Below are positions 52,418 to 63,379 of a DNA stretch of 64,000 nucleotides, one piece after another (position 1 is the stretch's first letter; each line of letters begins with the position of its first letter). The position numbers were made by a program, and so were the translations under genes. Source of the stretch: Blastomyces gilchristii SLH14081 (Eukaryota; Ascomycota; Eurotiomycetes; Onygenales; Ajellomycetaceae); assembly GCF_000003855.2 (NCBI RefSeq), contig NW_003101677.1:686392-750391 (forward strand), read 5' to 3'. The notes below the pieces were generated by a model that searched no databases, had not been told where the DNA came from, and saw only the letters and a list, made by a program, of their open reading frames with translations.

Positions 52418-52456
<39 letters not shown>

Positions 52457-53574
52457 CTTTTCTTTTCTCTTTTTTTTTTAGCAAGGCAACGGGGCGAACC
52501 AAGTTCTGCGCAAAATGATTTCTTGAAGTCGAAATACAGGCTGAAACAAATTTATTATCATACAGAGGTATCCCAAGCCTACGAAGTCCTGTCCGACCCC
52601 GAAAAACGAAAAGTATACGACCAATATGGCCTTGAATTCCTACTGCGCGGGGGTACCGCAGAGCCTCCTCCTGGCGCTGGCGGGCCGGGCGGAATGCCCT
52701 TCGGAGCTGGTGGAATGCCCGGTGGTTTCGCGGGCTTTGGAGGCATGCCCGGCGGTGGTGGTACGCGAACATTCCACTTCTCCACAGGCGGCGGCGCCGG
52801 TGGATTCCACTTCAGCAACCCGGAGGATATCTTCTCGAACTTTGCCCGCTCGGGTGGCGCGGAGATGGAGGACGACGACCTGTTTTCGATCTTGGGCGGC
52901 TTAGGTGGTGCGAGGGGAGCTGGCGCACGGCGTAAAGGTGCTGCGAATGGGGCGCGGAGGGCGCCCACGCCAGAGGTTACGACGGTGGAACGGCCTTTGC
53001 CGCTTTCACTGGAGGAATTGTTTACGGGCGTGCATAAGCGGATGAAGATTAAGAGGAAGACTTTTAATGAGCGGACGGGGAAGAGAAGTGTGGAGGATAA
53101 GATTTTGGAGTTTGATGTCAAGCCTGGATTGAAGGCAGGGAGTAAGATTAAGTATGCTGGGGTGGGGGATCAGGAGGAAGGAGGCACACAGGACCTTCAT
53201 TTTATTATTACTGAGGTAAGTCTTCTATATATACATAGGCACAAGCGATTTATCCACTAACACACATCTCCATCAAACAGAAAGAGCACCCAACCTTCAA
53301 ACGTGACGGCGACGATCTAATCACAACTATCGACATCCCCCTCAAAGAAGCTCTAACAGGATGGAACCGCACCGTAACCACCATAGACGGCAAACAACTT
53401 CGAGTATCTGGGGCGGGGCCGACACAACCAGGCTTCGAGGAGAAATTCCCATCCCTCGGCATGCCGAAGTCGAAATTCCCCGGCCAGCGGGGGGATTTGA
53501 TTGTGAAAGTCCAAGTTAAGTTCCCGACGACGTTGACGGCAGCGCAGAAGTCGAAGTTGAAGGAGATTCTATAA
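52087..53574 (+). CDS. Type II Hsp40 (DnaJ) co-chaperone, Sis1/Psi1-like
   Basis: It delivers unfolded proteins to Hsp70 and stimulates its ATPase. Exons 52,087-52,166, 52,344-52,411, 52,566-53,215 and 53,281-53,574 give 363 aa, close to yeast Sis1. The J domain (about 4-70) has the HPD motif at 34-36 and is encoded across three exons. A Gly/Phe- and Gly/Met-rich linker follows (about 75-170, with repeated GGMPGG). The C-terminal substrate-binding domains (about 185-360) contain VERPLPLSLEELFTGVHKRM, KIKYAGVGDQ and DLITTIDIPLKEAL. There is no CxxCxGxG zinc region, which makes it type II. The second intron contains a 37-base T run. The upstream heat-shock element suits this gene. Confidence 0.95.
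52420..52456 (+). repeat. Poly(T) tract, 37 bases, in an intron
   Basis: An uninterrupted T run just downstream of the donor of the second intron of the Hsp40 gene, followed by more T-rich sequence to about 52,480. Its length may vary between isolates. Confidence 0.9.
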
Positions 53575-54326
53575 CTTGCTTCCGCGTCCCCCACTGTATC
53601 CCCCCCTGGCTTTTCTCGGCCTTGGGGTGTACGGAGGGGCCTTATGATTTTTTATTTTTTATTTTTATTTTTATTTTTTCCTTTTGGAAGCAATGAGGCA
53701 TTGGTGGAAGCATTTGGCGTTCTTTGTTTTTCCTTTTAAAAGGGATTTCTTTTCCCTGTTAATATTTGACTGAGTGTTTCTTTTTTGACTGAGTGTTTCT
53801 TTTTCACCTTACTCTGGCTGCGGTTATTTTCGTGCTCGGCTAGCCCTTTCTTATGATTTTCCCTTCTAAGCCTTCCCCCCATTCTTCTCTCAATTATTAT
53901 CCCTTACATATTACTTTTTTTTTTGGTGGGAAAAATTATCACAGATTTCTGCTTTGATGCATTGTAAATCTCACCTTTGTTTATTTTTAGTTCCCTCCCT
54001 ATTCTGTTATGTTTGCCTGAACAACTGTGAAAATAAACAAGCATTTCTTGTAACCAAATCATAGCCAAAAAATACAAAGATTTTCCAATTCATATTTAAT
54101 ATTTATTAACACCATTTCTGCATTTAGTGATTGTTGTGTCGGACCTTGCGATGATGTAACTACATCAGAGCTCCAGATGATGCGCCATTCCCAATTAGGA
54201 CAAGCAACCACCATAACCTCCAAGCTCAAGCAACGTCACAGCCAACAGCCAACTACAACTAAACAAACAACTGTGTGCTAGCCAGACATCAAACCCCAGC
54301 CAAATCCATCCCTCGACGATGAAAAA
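53575..54326. other. Intergenic region
   Basis: 3' region of the Hsp40 gene and 5' region of the next. It contains T-rich stretches and a nearly exact 21-base tandem repeat (TTTGACTGAGTGTTTCTTTTT-like) near 53,765-53,805. The end has a very short upstream reading frame, listed separately. Confidence 0.5.
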
Positions 54327-54330
54327 ATGA
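54319..54330 (+). promoter_or_regulatory. Minimal upstream ORF overlapping the Pbn1 start
   Basis: ATG AAA AAA TGA, a three-codon frame whose stop overlaps the main ATG in the sequence ATGA (main start 54,327). It could lower translation or require re-initiation. It assumes that transcription begins upstream of 54,319. Confidence 0.4.
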
Positions 54331-56382
54331 AAAAGAGAATTACCTTCGTTCATGCAGCTGACGGGGAATTCAATCCGGAGCAGATCACTGTGAAGGATGA
54401 CTCTCTCTCTGTCCAATCCCTAGACGCAGCGCGCCAGGAACGAGTTACATTTGCCGTTGACGAGCTTCCCCAGGAGGTAAGCTTTGAAAAATGAACCTCC
54501 CTCCTGTATAACTGAGATTGCTGTAAACGCGAGAATCGCTTTGTTTGCCAATTTTAAGTAAAAGAAACGAAAATGGTCCTTTCATAATTTGCTCACCTGT
54601 TCTTCCACTCCTATAGGTCTGGCAAGTCCTGAAGCAATGTCATGAACTACATATCCGCTGGTCGTCGCAATATGTTTACGATGCCGTCCCACCGTTCGCG
54701 AGCAGAGTATCGCCAGGCTTGCATGTTTTCTACACGCCGGTTGACCAGGACCGTCCTGCGTACGTGTTACCATTTTTGATCGTGAAAGTGATTGTGACCG
54801 TGGCATACATGCTTATTTATTATATACGGAATTGAAACCCCAACAGCACACGCCTATGCCCTCTCCTACTCAAGGTGTTCGATGATAAGTTGAAATGCTA
54901 TCTTCCAGAGGTAAATGCACTTGCAATTTGCCCGAACCATGGAAAGACTTGTTTCTGATCAAATCGTGATAATACCAGACATCGTTTATATCGCCGCCAA
55001 TACTATCTAGAACATTTATCTCGAATCCCCCTCTCCAATTCCACCAGCTACTTCCCTCCCTTGACGAGTTCGTCAAGTACATTCAGCACAAAATCTGCCC
55101 ACGGCTTGGGGATGAACAGAAAATCACCTGCAAATCGGATGTAGCCTCGCTTCTTTCTGCGGATTCGGTGGATATCGACTATGACAGCGTTTCGCACACT
55201 CTTACGACGGCGGGCTACTGGTCCAAACCTCCACAGAGAGATGGATGGACAGAAACAATACGCAAACGCAAGAAGAGCACAGATAAAGTAGAGGTGGGGA
55301 TATTGGCAATGGAGCGGGCAAGACTACCCGAAGAACTCTCCATGGGCGGTTTCCTAGCCGTCGTAGGAGAGGATAAGAAATTAAGTACGTGCATATATAT
55401 CCCACCCAACGTCCTCCTCCCGCTCTAACTAACTTATTTTTGACCAGAGCCAACACTCTTCTCCTTCCCATCCCGTCATCACCCCCTCCCCAATTCCTCA
55501 AAATACACCACCACCTTCCGCCACCCGACAGGCCTTCACCCAACCCTCCAGCTCTCAATCACACGCTCAGCCCTCACAGCCACACCCCCACGAGCACCCC
55601 CAGACTCCAAATGCGGCTTACACACCTACCTTACCCTCCCCTCCTCCGTCTTCGCCGATAAATACCAGCTATCCACCACTGACCCGCTCTTCCTCCAATC
55701 ACACAACCTCGTCTCTCTCCGCGCCATCGCAGGCGAAACGGACCTCGAAGCCCCAGACTGGGTAACTGAGCGCTGGGGGTCAAGTTTACTTCTCGAGCTC
55801 GCCACACCACCATCTTCAAATACCCATAAATCTACACACGGAAACAGAAACGATGACAACGACAACGACTGGCAGGTCACCATCCCCTTACACCTCCGCT
55901 ACCTCCACCCTTCCCCCAGCGGCTACAGGAACATCAGCGTCCCATGGCCCGTCATCTTCTGGGCGTGCACGCCTGAAGATGAAGAACGGGAGGAGTCAGC
56001 GGCGGATGGAAGGGGGAAGATGATGGCGATTAACCCGTTTGACAGGGTAAGGCTGGGCTGGGATGGGTTGTTTGCGCCCGGGACGCTGTTTTACCAGCTG
56101 CATCCTGACACAGCTGCTTCGACAGATGGGGATGCGCATGTGCATCTGGGTGCGGAAAGGGGTATGATGGTTGAGAAGATCCAGGTGCCGGTTTTGAGAA
56201 TTGATGATGGTAATGATGGTGGTCTGTTGGATAATGTGCGCAGTATTGAGATGGTGACGTTGGTTGTTGTTGTTTTTGGGTTTTTGTGGGTGTTACGGAG
56301 CTTGGGGCGGGTGGTGAAGGAGGGCGGGCTTGGGAGTGGGGGTGGGAGACGAGATTTACGGGCCAGGGAGAAGAGGGAGTGA
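54327..56382 (+). CDS. pbn1: GPI-mannosyltransferase I subunit Pbn1 (PIG-X-like)
   Basis: It stabilises the ER enzyme that adds the first mannose to GPI anchors, with Gpi14/PIG-M as the partner. Exons 54,327-54,476, 54,617-54,759, 54,847-54,910, 54,979-55,384 and 55,448-56,382 give 565 aa, somewhat long for the family. Joins read ELPQEVWQVL, RPATRLCPLL, LPETSFISPP and DKKLKPTLFS in frame. The N-terminal half has the fungal Pbn1 signature (RITFVHAADGEF, ELHIRWSSQYVYD, SRVSPGLHVFYTP). The luminal PIG-X domain (about 390-500) includes HLRYLHPSPSGYRNISVPWP and WACTP. One C-terminal membrane segment, MVTLVVVVFGFLWVLRSL (about 523-540), is followed by a basic tail. No signal peptide is obvious, as in yeast Pbn1. 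Confidence 0.88.
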
Positions 56383-58535
56383 AGTGAGTCCTGTGTTAGG
56401 TGAGCAGAGTAGATCATGACTAACATGAAGATTGCGGAGAATGGAACCTGAATCTACGAACAAGGAGAACAGATGATATAAACTGCTTTTCACTGTTTTT
56501 ACCCCTATCTTGTGAGATAATGATTAACCGTGCCAAACGCGACTCACTACCATTAGTGAGGAGTGAGTGCGCTTGGCACGGTTACAGCATATGTATGTAA
56601 TATAGCATAGGCTCTCATTGTAAAATTAAAGAATTCAATTGAATAAAAAACTGAAAAATAGACATTATATCATTTATACACATACATACGTATGTACATC
56701 TCATATCCATTCAACTCAAACTGAGGTGGACTGATAGTATCCATACTCTGAGCAGGTAAATTAACAGCCATGGCATACAGCACCAACACAGATAACAGGC
56801 AGAAAAAAAGCTCCCAAACCAGCTCAGATCAGAACAAAACAGAGCACAAAACACCCTCATCAACGTCATGATTGAACTCCATTTAAGGACCCATGCATCC
56901 ATTGCCATTTACAACCAACAGAGAGGCCTGAAACAAAGTCAACGCACAAAAATGAAATACCTTTTTTTGTCTCCCGTTCTCCCCCTTTCTGGAAAAAAAC
57001 ACAAAGAAGTGGCATCATAGAAAATAAAAAAGCCAATAGCGAAAAACAGCCAACCCCACACTGAGAACGAGGGAAAAAAAGAAAAGAAAAAGCCAATCCC
57101 ATACACACAACATCAAGAAAACAGACTGGCGAAACAAAACCCCATCCTTTGAAACTAAAATAAGCAAAGCAAATACAAGAATAATAAAAGTTACAATAGT
57201 TACTCTGACAAGGGAACATGAGGTATATGCATACCCCCTTTCTCCCTCCCACAGGCATGGCTTATGCACAATGTACTATATGCAGGAACAGGCGAGACAA
57301 CTGATAACAACAAACGCAACATAAAACAGCAGTAAAACACAAGAAGGGACAAGAAAACAAAAGAGCAATAAATAACAATCAAACATCGAACAAGAAGACC
57401 AGGGAAAATATCACAGAACTAAATTCAGGAGAAAAGAAATCAAGAGCTGATACATAAACATTCATTTCATCAGCATGAGGCAAATGCGACAAAGATATCA
57501 AACGGGGACAAGGACATTTCGCATTGCCAAGCGGAAGGCGTAAACGGGAGGAGGCTGGGGAAGGGGAAGGTGAGAAGAGCCTGAGTGAAGCGGAGAGGAA
57601 TTAATTGGCTTAGGTTTCCAGGTAGGAGGTAGACGATACATGCCTATAACACCAGTCCCTGGCAACCTTTTCCTGATTCTGGAACTTCCAATGGGTCCGT
57701 TCCGCTTTCGAAACTATCGACCTCATTTGATTTGTCGGTTTCCAGCATGATCACGCCTCGAACAGCAATCACAGCCAATTCCATCCACCAGCCTGTGGCT
57801 GGGCTACCCAAAGAAATTGCTCAGTTCCCAAGGTGAGACGGATAGAGCGCTTGTAGAAACGTGTACCACTCGAGGAACATAGTGCTGGAAAACTGAAAAC
57901 TGCAAAACAGAAACACCAGAACCCAGGAGGAGAAACAGTAAAACGAGTGGATATCAAGCGGTCGTAATTCAGAACAAACATGAGAAAAAAAGCCCGCTTG
58001 AGACGGAGAGAGACCAGAAACGAAACATGAATTTACGTCGAAGTGAAACCCCCGAAACCATCGGTGTGAGAAGGTCTGATTGAAAAAGGAAGGTTGGGTG
58101 TGCATTCCAGTTGGTTGACTAGAAAAGTATTGTTGGACAATCGTGACTTATAGACAGGGTAAGACCAATCTCGGATGAAGCGATATGGTTGCATTTTGAT
58201 ATAATCGCGTCCATCCGCCATCAAAAAAATTTCGGCTGGCCGTATATATGCCGAATAATAGTATTGGTTCCACTTCGTGATAAGTCTTGTCTTGATTTGA
58301 TTTTCCAAAGGCATCCTTTTCGATAAATCCAAAATCAAAAAGCACGGCAATGACAAAAACTCCAAGCAAGAATATAGAAGGCAAAAAAAAAAAAAAAAAG
58401 GGAAGAAAGAAATGCAAGGAATCCCACATGTCCTGTCCCTGGATGTGGATGTTAATATGTACTTCGAAGAAAACCAAAACGTCGTTGAAACCAGTATCGT
58501 AAGTTACAATAATATGCAGGAATAAAGTCGGGATT
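56383..58535. other. Long intergenic region between convergent genes
   Basis: 2.15 kb between the Pbn1 stop (+) and the RFX stop (-). It contains a 56-bp palindrome (56,527-56,582), purine/A-rich sequence, and short hydrophobic frames on the - strand near 56,710-58,560. None of those frames shows splice support or a known motif. The RFX 3' untranslated region probably occupies part of it. Confidence 0.5.
56525..56584. mobile_element. TA-flanked palindrome, possible remnant of a Tc1/mariner-type element
   Basis: Arms beginning ACCGTGCCAA and ending TTGGCACGGT pair over about 22 bases with one mismatch and a one-base bulge. TA dinucleotides flank both ends, as in TA target duplications of Tc1/mariner/pogo elements. 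The centre repeats CTCACTA/TAGTGAG, which forms an alternative small hairpin. It could be two terminal repeats left after internal deletion, or simply a strong hairpin near the Pbn1 3' end. Confidence 0.45.
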
Positions 58536-61400
58536 CTATACAACAATAACCTGACCTTCTGCATCCGCAGGGTCAGATGCCATCATGTCTCCGTATTTAC
58601 TGACTGTGAGAAGTCCGGAGTCATCCTCCAAGTCAATGGCGCTGTCGTCATGGGCCAGGGTTCGATTAGTGGGCGATGTATTGGCATTCGTAGCGGCAAC
58701 TGTCTTTTCATTGCCGGAGATTGTGGACATCGAAGCGCTACCGCTACCATCTTGGAGGTATTGAGGGGACGAAGCCTGAACTATCGGGTTGATACTTGGG
58801 AGCTGCGATTGCGGTTGGGATTGGGATTCCTGTGACCTAGGGTCGCGCGACGAATGTGTGTCAGAATTAGCTGATGTAGATTGTACCGGGCATGGCTCAA
58901 CTGTCCCTTGGGCAACATTTTGGGTAAGCAAAGATTCTTCTAATGATTTTGCGGTGCAACCCATAAACCCTCCCTTTTCCGCTTGCCACAACATCATTTC
59001 CAAAAAGAACACCTTGGTCATCCACCACGCACTGAAGCTTTGCGCGCCACCAAGTGTGAGTCGATGGAGCAATAGCGTCCATAGCGCGTCTGCTCTGTCG
59101 ATAATGCACTGGGCTTTGTGATGGGGGAATAGAACAGGGAGGTTCAAAATGAAAGCGATCCATCGATCGGGAAATGGGGCAGATCCTGAGGTGTCCGTAG
59201 ACGAATAGGAGAATTTTTGGTAGCCAAGGTCCTCATCATAGAGCTGCACGTCGGGAGATTTGCCATCGTCAGGGGCAATTAGAAACTTTATTTGGTCTTT
59301 CATCATGTTCAAAACCCCTTCAATAGCGCAGTTTGGAATTTTTGCCTTGGCAACAAGGTCCATTGGGTCAATATATGAAACGAAGTCTTCCCACATTTTC
59401 GTTCGATTTTCAGCATGACAGAGCCAGGCAGAAGCAGCAATCGCAGATTGATTGACATCTAACATGCGCTTCAGGAGGCGACAAAATATCCGTGCAGGGC
59501 TAAGTCGAGCTTGGGACACGTGGTTGGGATGAGATTTCAATGTATCTTTTATATGGGCGACCAGACCTCTAGAAATAGACCCGAAAGCATTCAGCACAGG
59601 ATCTGGAACAACCTGGGTGGTTAAAGGGGCAACAAAAGCAATCATCTTCTGATACATCAGCCAGTCACACTCTTTAATCCAAGGTGCAACGCCCGGATGA
59701 TTTAAGAGCTTGTGGACAGGAACGGTGAGTGTGCCTTGGAAAGAGGCGAAGTGGCGGAAGAGGTTTTTCTCTTTGCAATACCGAAAGCTATCGATGACTG
59801 ATATACAATGTGAGCGGTATAGGGCCGCAAGCGCATCGGCGCTTTCGCTGTCTGTGTGCGCTGGCAGGTAACCATGAATGTTGGGAAGCTGAAGGGAATC
59901 ATTGTCGATCGGTAGGGATTCATTTGGACGGCTGAATTGAAGCAGTTGATCCATCAGTCGTTGAGTTTCGATGAGAGAGGCGTCTACTGTTGCCATCATA
60001 CTCAAATCTTTCGGCTGCGAATGATCGCATAAGTAATCTGGTGCCGAAGGATGCTGAACATTGGGTGTCGGAGAAGTTTTTCTTCTTGATGAAGTTCCAT
60101 TTGTACTCGAGTTCGGTTGTTGTGAAGTACTGAAACAGCATGTTAGGAAGAGAGGAAGAAAATTCAAGGGGCATTGATTCGTACCTTTGTTGGGATTTGC
60201 TGGGCACCCTTTGATGAGAAGGAGCAGACTCGACATTCTTCTCTGAAATTTCTGCCAGGGGCTTTGGTTCAGGTTCTCGAATGGACAAGTCGACATAATG
60301 ATATTTGGATTCGCCGCGGACCCCAAGCCGTCGAGTTTGGACATTTGGAAAAATAATGCGGACAAGCTTGCCAAAGGAGGCTGGATTCAGGACTGAAACC
60401 CTCTCACTGCCGCATTTCTCCGCATAGGAACAATATACGCGGTCGCGTCGAACTGATCCAGAATTTTTCTGGCAGTTTTCTCTCAACCTAGGGTTGAAGT
60501 CAGCCAAGCATACAAAGAACTGTTTTCATCCTTGGTTTACCATATCATCGCAAAAACCTGCTTAACCTTCTCCGACTTTCCTCCCGTGCCGTCATGTTTC
60601 TGTACTTCAGCAGCCATCTGGCGCAGAGAATATCCATCGTATTGACGCAGCAATCGACGTAGTTCATTATCATTGGCTATCGTTGTAGTTGTGCCTCTTC
60701 GTTTCCTGGGTCCGGGTTCGGAGCCTTCGTTATCGCCCATCAAGTGATCTGGGATCTGGTTCTCGACGCCATCATACATTTGGGCATAGTGGCCAGTGTG
60801 AACGTCACCTGGGAGGCCGGTAGGGGGTAACTCTATTGGAAGTCCATGCATTGGCATTCTGTGAGTATGGACCTCGTGGCCTTGAAAGCGAATGTCAGTT
60901 CCGGGTCCGGCAATATTGTCTGGGCGTTCTTGCAGCGCAGGGTCAATAACAATACCGGAATGCGAATTAGCCAGCTGGTCACCAAAGCGGATGATCATCT
61001 CTCTGGGTTCGAATGATATATATGCTGGTTCGGGCCGGCCTCTGGGTGAATATACGGTTGATATCCCTCAGCGACATTTTGGTCTGGGTTATATTGGGTT
61101 GTAGTGGAATGGATGCTCGCGGTCGAACCGCGCGATCTTGATGGCCGACTATTCCGGGAAGCAGAGGTATTGGAACGTGATCGCACGGGTTCTATTGTGC
61201 TCTGGCGGGTCCGTGATCGCGGTTGTGAGTTCTGTGGGAGGGAATTGGAGCCTTGGGAAGGATGTCGCACTAAACGGTATTAATTAATAAGACATAATAG
61301 CGATTCCGGCCCAGCCGCCTGTGACGAACAAACACCACTGCATTGAACCAAGTCCCGACTAATGCTACAAGACAGATACATACCAATATCGGGGACCATG
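58536..61400 (-). CDS. RFX-family transcription factor
   Basis: A winged-helix DNA-binding protein of the RFX family (yeast Rfx1/Crt1, fission yeast Sak1, Aspergillus RfxA), which controls ribonucleotide reductase, cell-cycle or morphology genes. Modelled exons on the - strand are 61,385-61,400, 61,056-61,269, 60,541-61,002, 60,185-60,487 and 58,536-60,129, giving 862 aa. The N-terminus is Ser/Arg-rich (SRTRQSTIEPVRSRS). The RFX domain (about residues 230-295) includes SVRRDRVYCSYAEKCG, LNPASFGKLVRIIFP and the recognition segment TRRLGVRGESKYHY. The long C-terminal region holds the RFX dimerisation/repression part. The 53-nt intron 61,003-61,055 is needed to keep frame but has a weak branch site, so the N-terminal model is less sure. 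The first exon (MVPDI) is also provisional. Confidence 0.85.
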
Positions 61401-62315
61401 GCTGAATGGTTCATATCCAACTGTGCTGTTGACTGGCAAAAAGCTTTGCCAGTTTATTGTGGGAACCAAGTCGCAGGGATTGTTTTGATTGATATTATTA
61501 TTCGAGGGATGGGATAGGCGAAGGCCGGGCGTAGACGAAGACGTAATCGTGGCGGCATCAACCTCAGGCAAAGAAGAAGGAAACGTATAGACAAATCAGA
61601 TCATATCACGCTAGAAATGGCTCGTTATTGTCGTTGTTATCGTCGCCGTCGTTGTGGAAAATCGTGCTGATGGACGTGAGTATTTGCTGTGGATGGTGTG
61701 CGTAAACATGATGTTGTTGATGGGGAAACGCTTTGCATGTTATTCCCCGATTGGGACAGGACAAGTCACGCGACTGGGGGAGAACAAACACAGCAAACAT
61801 TGGCATTCCCAGCCACATTTCCCAGCCACATTTCCCATAAGCCACGGATGATACGATCACGTGCAGCTGTCACCTGGCTGAGTCATCATCACACTTCCCC
61901 TGCCCAAAATTTGGGTGTAATGATACATAACTCTACATACTCCGTACACGCTCGAGACAGGCTTAATTATTAATACCGAATACATTACGTCGTTTGCTCG
62001 TCACAAGAGCGATCTACTCTGCGTATTTATTCCGGCCTGAATAAATAATATTAAATACCAACAACACCTTTGGAAGCGGGCTTGCCAACCTCCTTCAATC
62101 TCCATCCCATCCGCCAACTTCCAACCTCCTCCTGTTATTTTTCGTCCACCCTCTGTCCTCTGTTTGTGAGTTACCCATATCGGTTGCTATCAGCAAATAC
62201 TACTCTGCTTCATTTACGAATTGACGTCTCTTCCTTCAACCTAACACTACGGCTCCGCTGGCATTTATCTGTCCTAGCAATTTAGTAGCCTGTCCGCACG
62301 CACACCGCATCCACC
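61401..62315. promoter_or_regulatory. Divergent promoter region, RFX / Yop1
   Basis: 915 bp between start codons. A - strand open frame at 61,385-61,571 runs into the RFX first exon but has no ATG in its frame. A CACGTG box lies near 61,860. One TACTCCGTA copy is at 61,938-61,946. No gene is seen. Confidence 0.45.
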
Positions 62316-63379
62316 ATGTCTTTCCAAGATCGTGCCCAGCACCAGATCGCTCAGATCGATAAGGAGGTATGTACATTCATTTATTATCATGTTCCCTTAT
62401 CTAGCACAATTTCGTCATGAAATGAATAAATCTCCGTTGAATACGGCTGTGCGTTCCTGGCTTCTCTGCGTAGCGCACAAAAAAGGGCAACTCTCCCTCT
62501 ACTCAAAAAACCCCAGATATTAATTCGATTACTATCAACTATAGCTGTCCAAATACCCCATCCTGAACAACTTCGAAAGGCAGACCTCTGTTCCAAAGGT
62601 CTATGCCTTCCTCGGACTCGTCGGCATCTACTTTTTCCTGGTGTTCTTCAATATTGGCGGAGCTTTCCTGGTTAACTTCGCTGGCTTCCTCATTCCGGGA
62701 TACTACTCTCTCCAGGCTTTGTTTACAACCACAAAGACGGATGATACTCAGGTATGGTTCATTGTTCTTGTTGCCCTGCCTACCGTTCCTCACTTTCTGT
62801 TGTCTTTGATGAGCGTGATTTGCTAACATGCGCGGAATTTACCTATAGTGGTTGACGGTTCGTACCAATGACTTCCCAGGGGTCATGAAGCCACCCATCC
62901 CCGTGTAATCCCTCCCGCCCGCATGATGTAATACTAATCACATGCAAATAGTACTGGGTTGTCTATGCCTGCCTGACTGTTGTTGAGAGCGCTATCAGTG
63001 CTGCCTATTGGTTCCGTATGTCCTTTACAATTCTAGTTTCTCGGTGTTTCTCGGTGCCTCTCTTCATGACATGTATACTAACAAGTTGCGTGTAGCATTC
63101 TACTATATGTTCAAATTTGTTCTTATTCTGTGGATGGCTCTTCCCCAGACTAGGTAAGCAAGTGCTTCTGAAATATCCCATACATGATGCCATACTTTCT
63201 TGCGAGGTTGAATACCCATCCATCCTTCTAACTCACACCGATCAAAACCAATTAGCGGCGCACAACTTGTCTTCCATTCCTTCCTTCAGCCAGTCTTTTC
63301 CCGGTATTTCACCAGTGGATCTACTGCCTCCAACCTCCGCTCCCAGGCAGACCAGGCCACCAAGCCCCACTCGTCCTAA
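62316..63379 (+). CDS. yop1: ER membrane-shaping protein Yop1 (DP1/REEP5 family)
   Basis: A hairpin membrane protein that curves tubular ER together with reticulons. Exons 62,316-62,366, 62,545-62,751, 62,849-62,857, 62,952-63,015, 63,096-63,153 and 63,256-63,379 give 170 aa, the family's normal length. The N-terminus is MSFQDRAQHQIAQIDKEL. Hydrophobic hairpins are at about residues 36-72 (VYAFLGLVGIYFFLVFFNIG) and 93-132. Conserved TB2/DP1 motifs are GFLIPGYYS, DDTQWLTYWVVYA and FKFVLILWMALPQT. The third exon is a 9-nt microexon encoding WLT; without it the conserved TQWLTYWV cannot be formed. The ATG has a good context (CACCATG). Confidence 0.95.

Noticed and set aside
56711..58564. Several hydrophobic - strand frames in the Pbn1-RFX gap
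   Set aside because: They arise from A-rich sequence on the + strand (Phe/Leu/Cys codons). No splice sites, motifs or ATG contexts support them.
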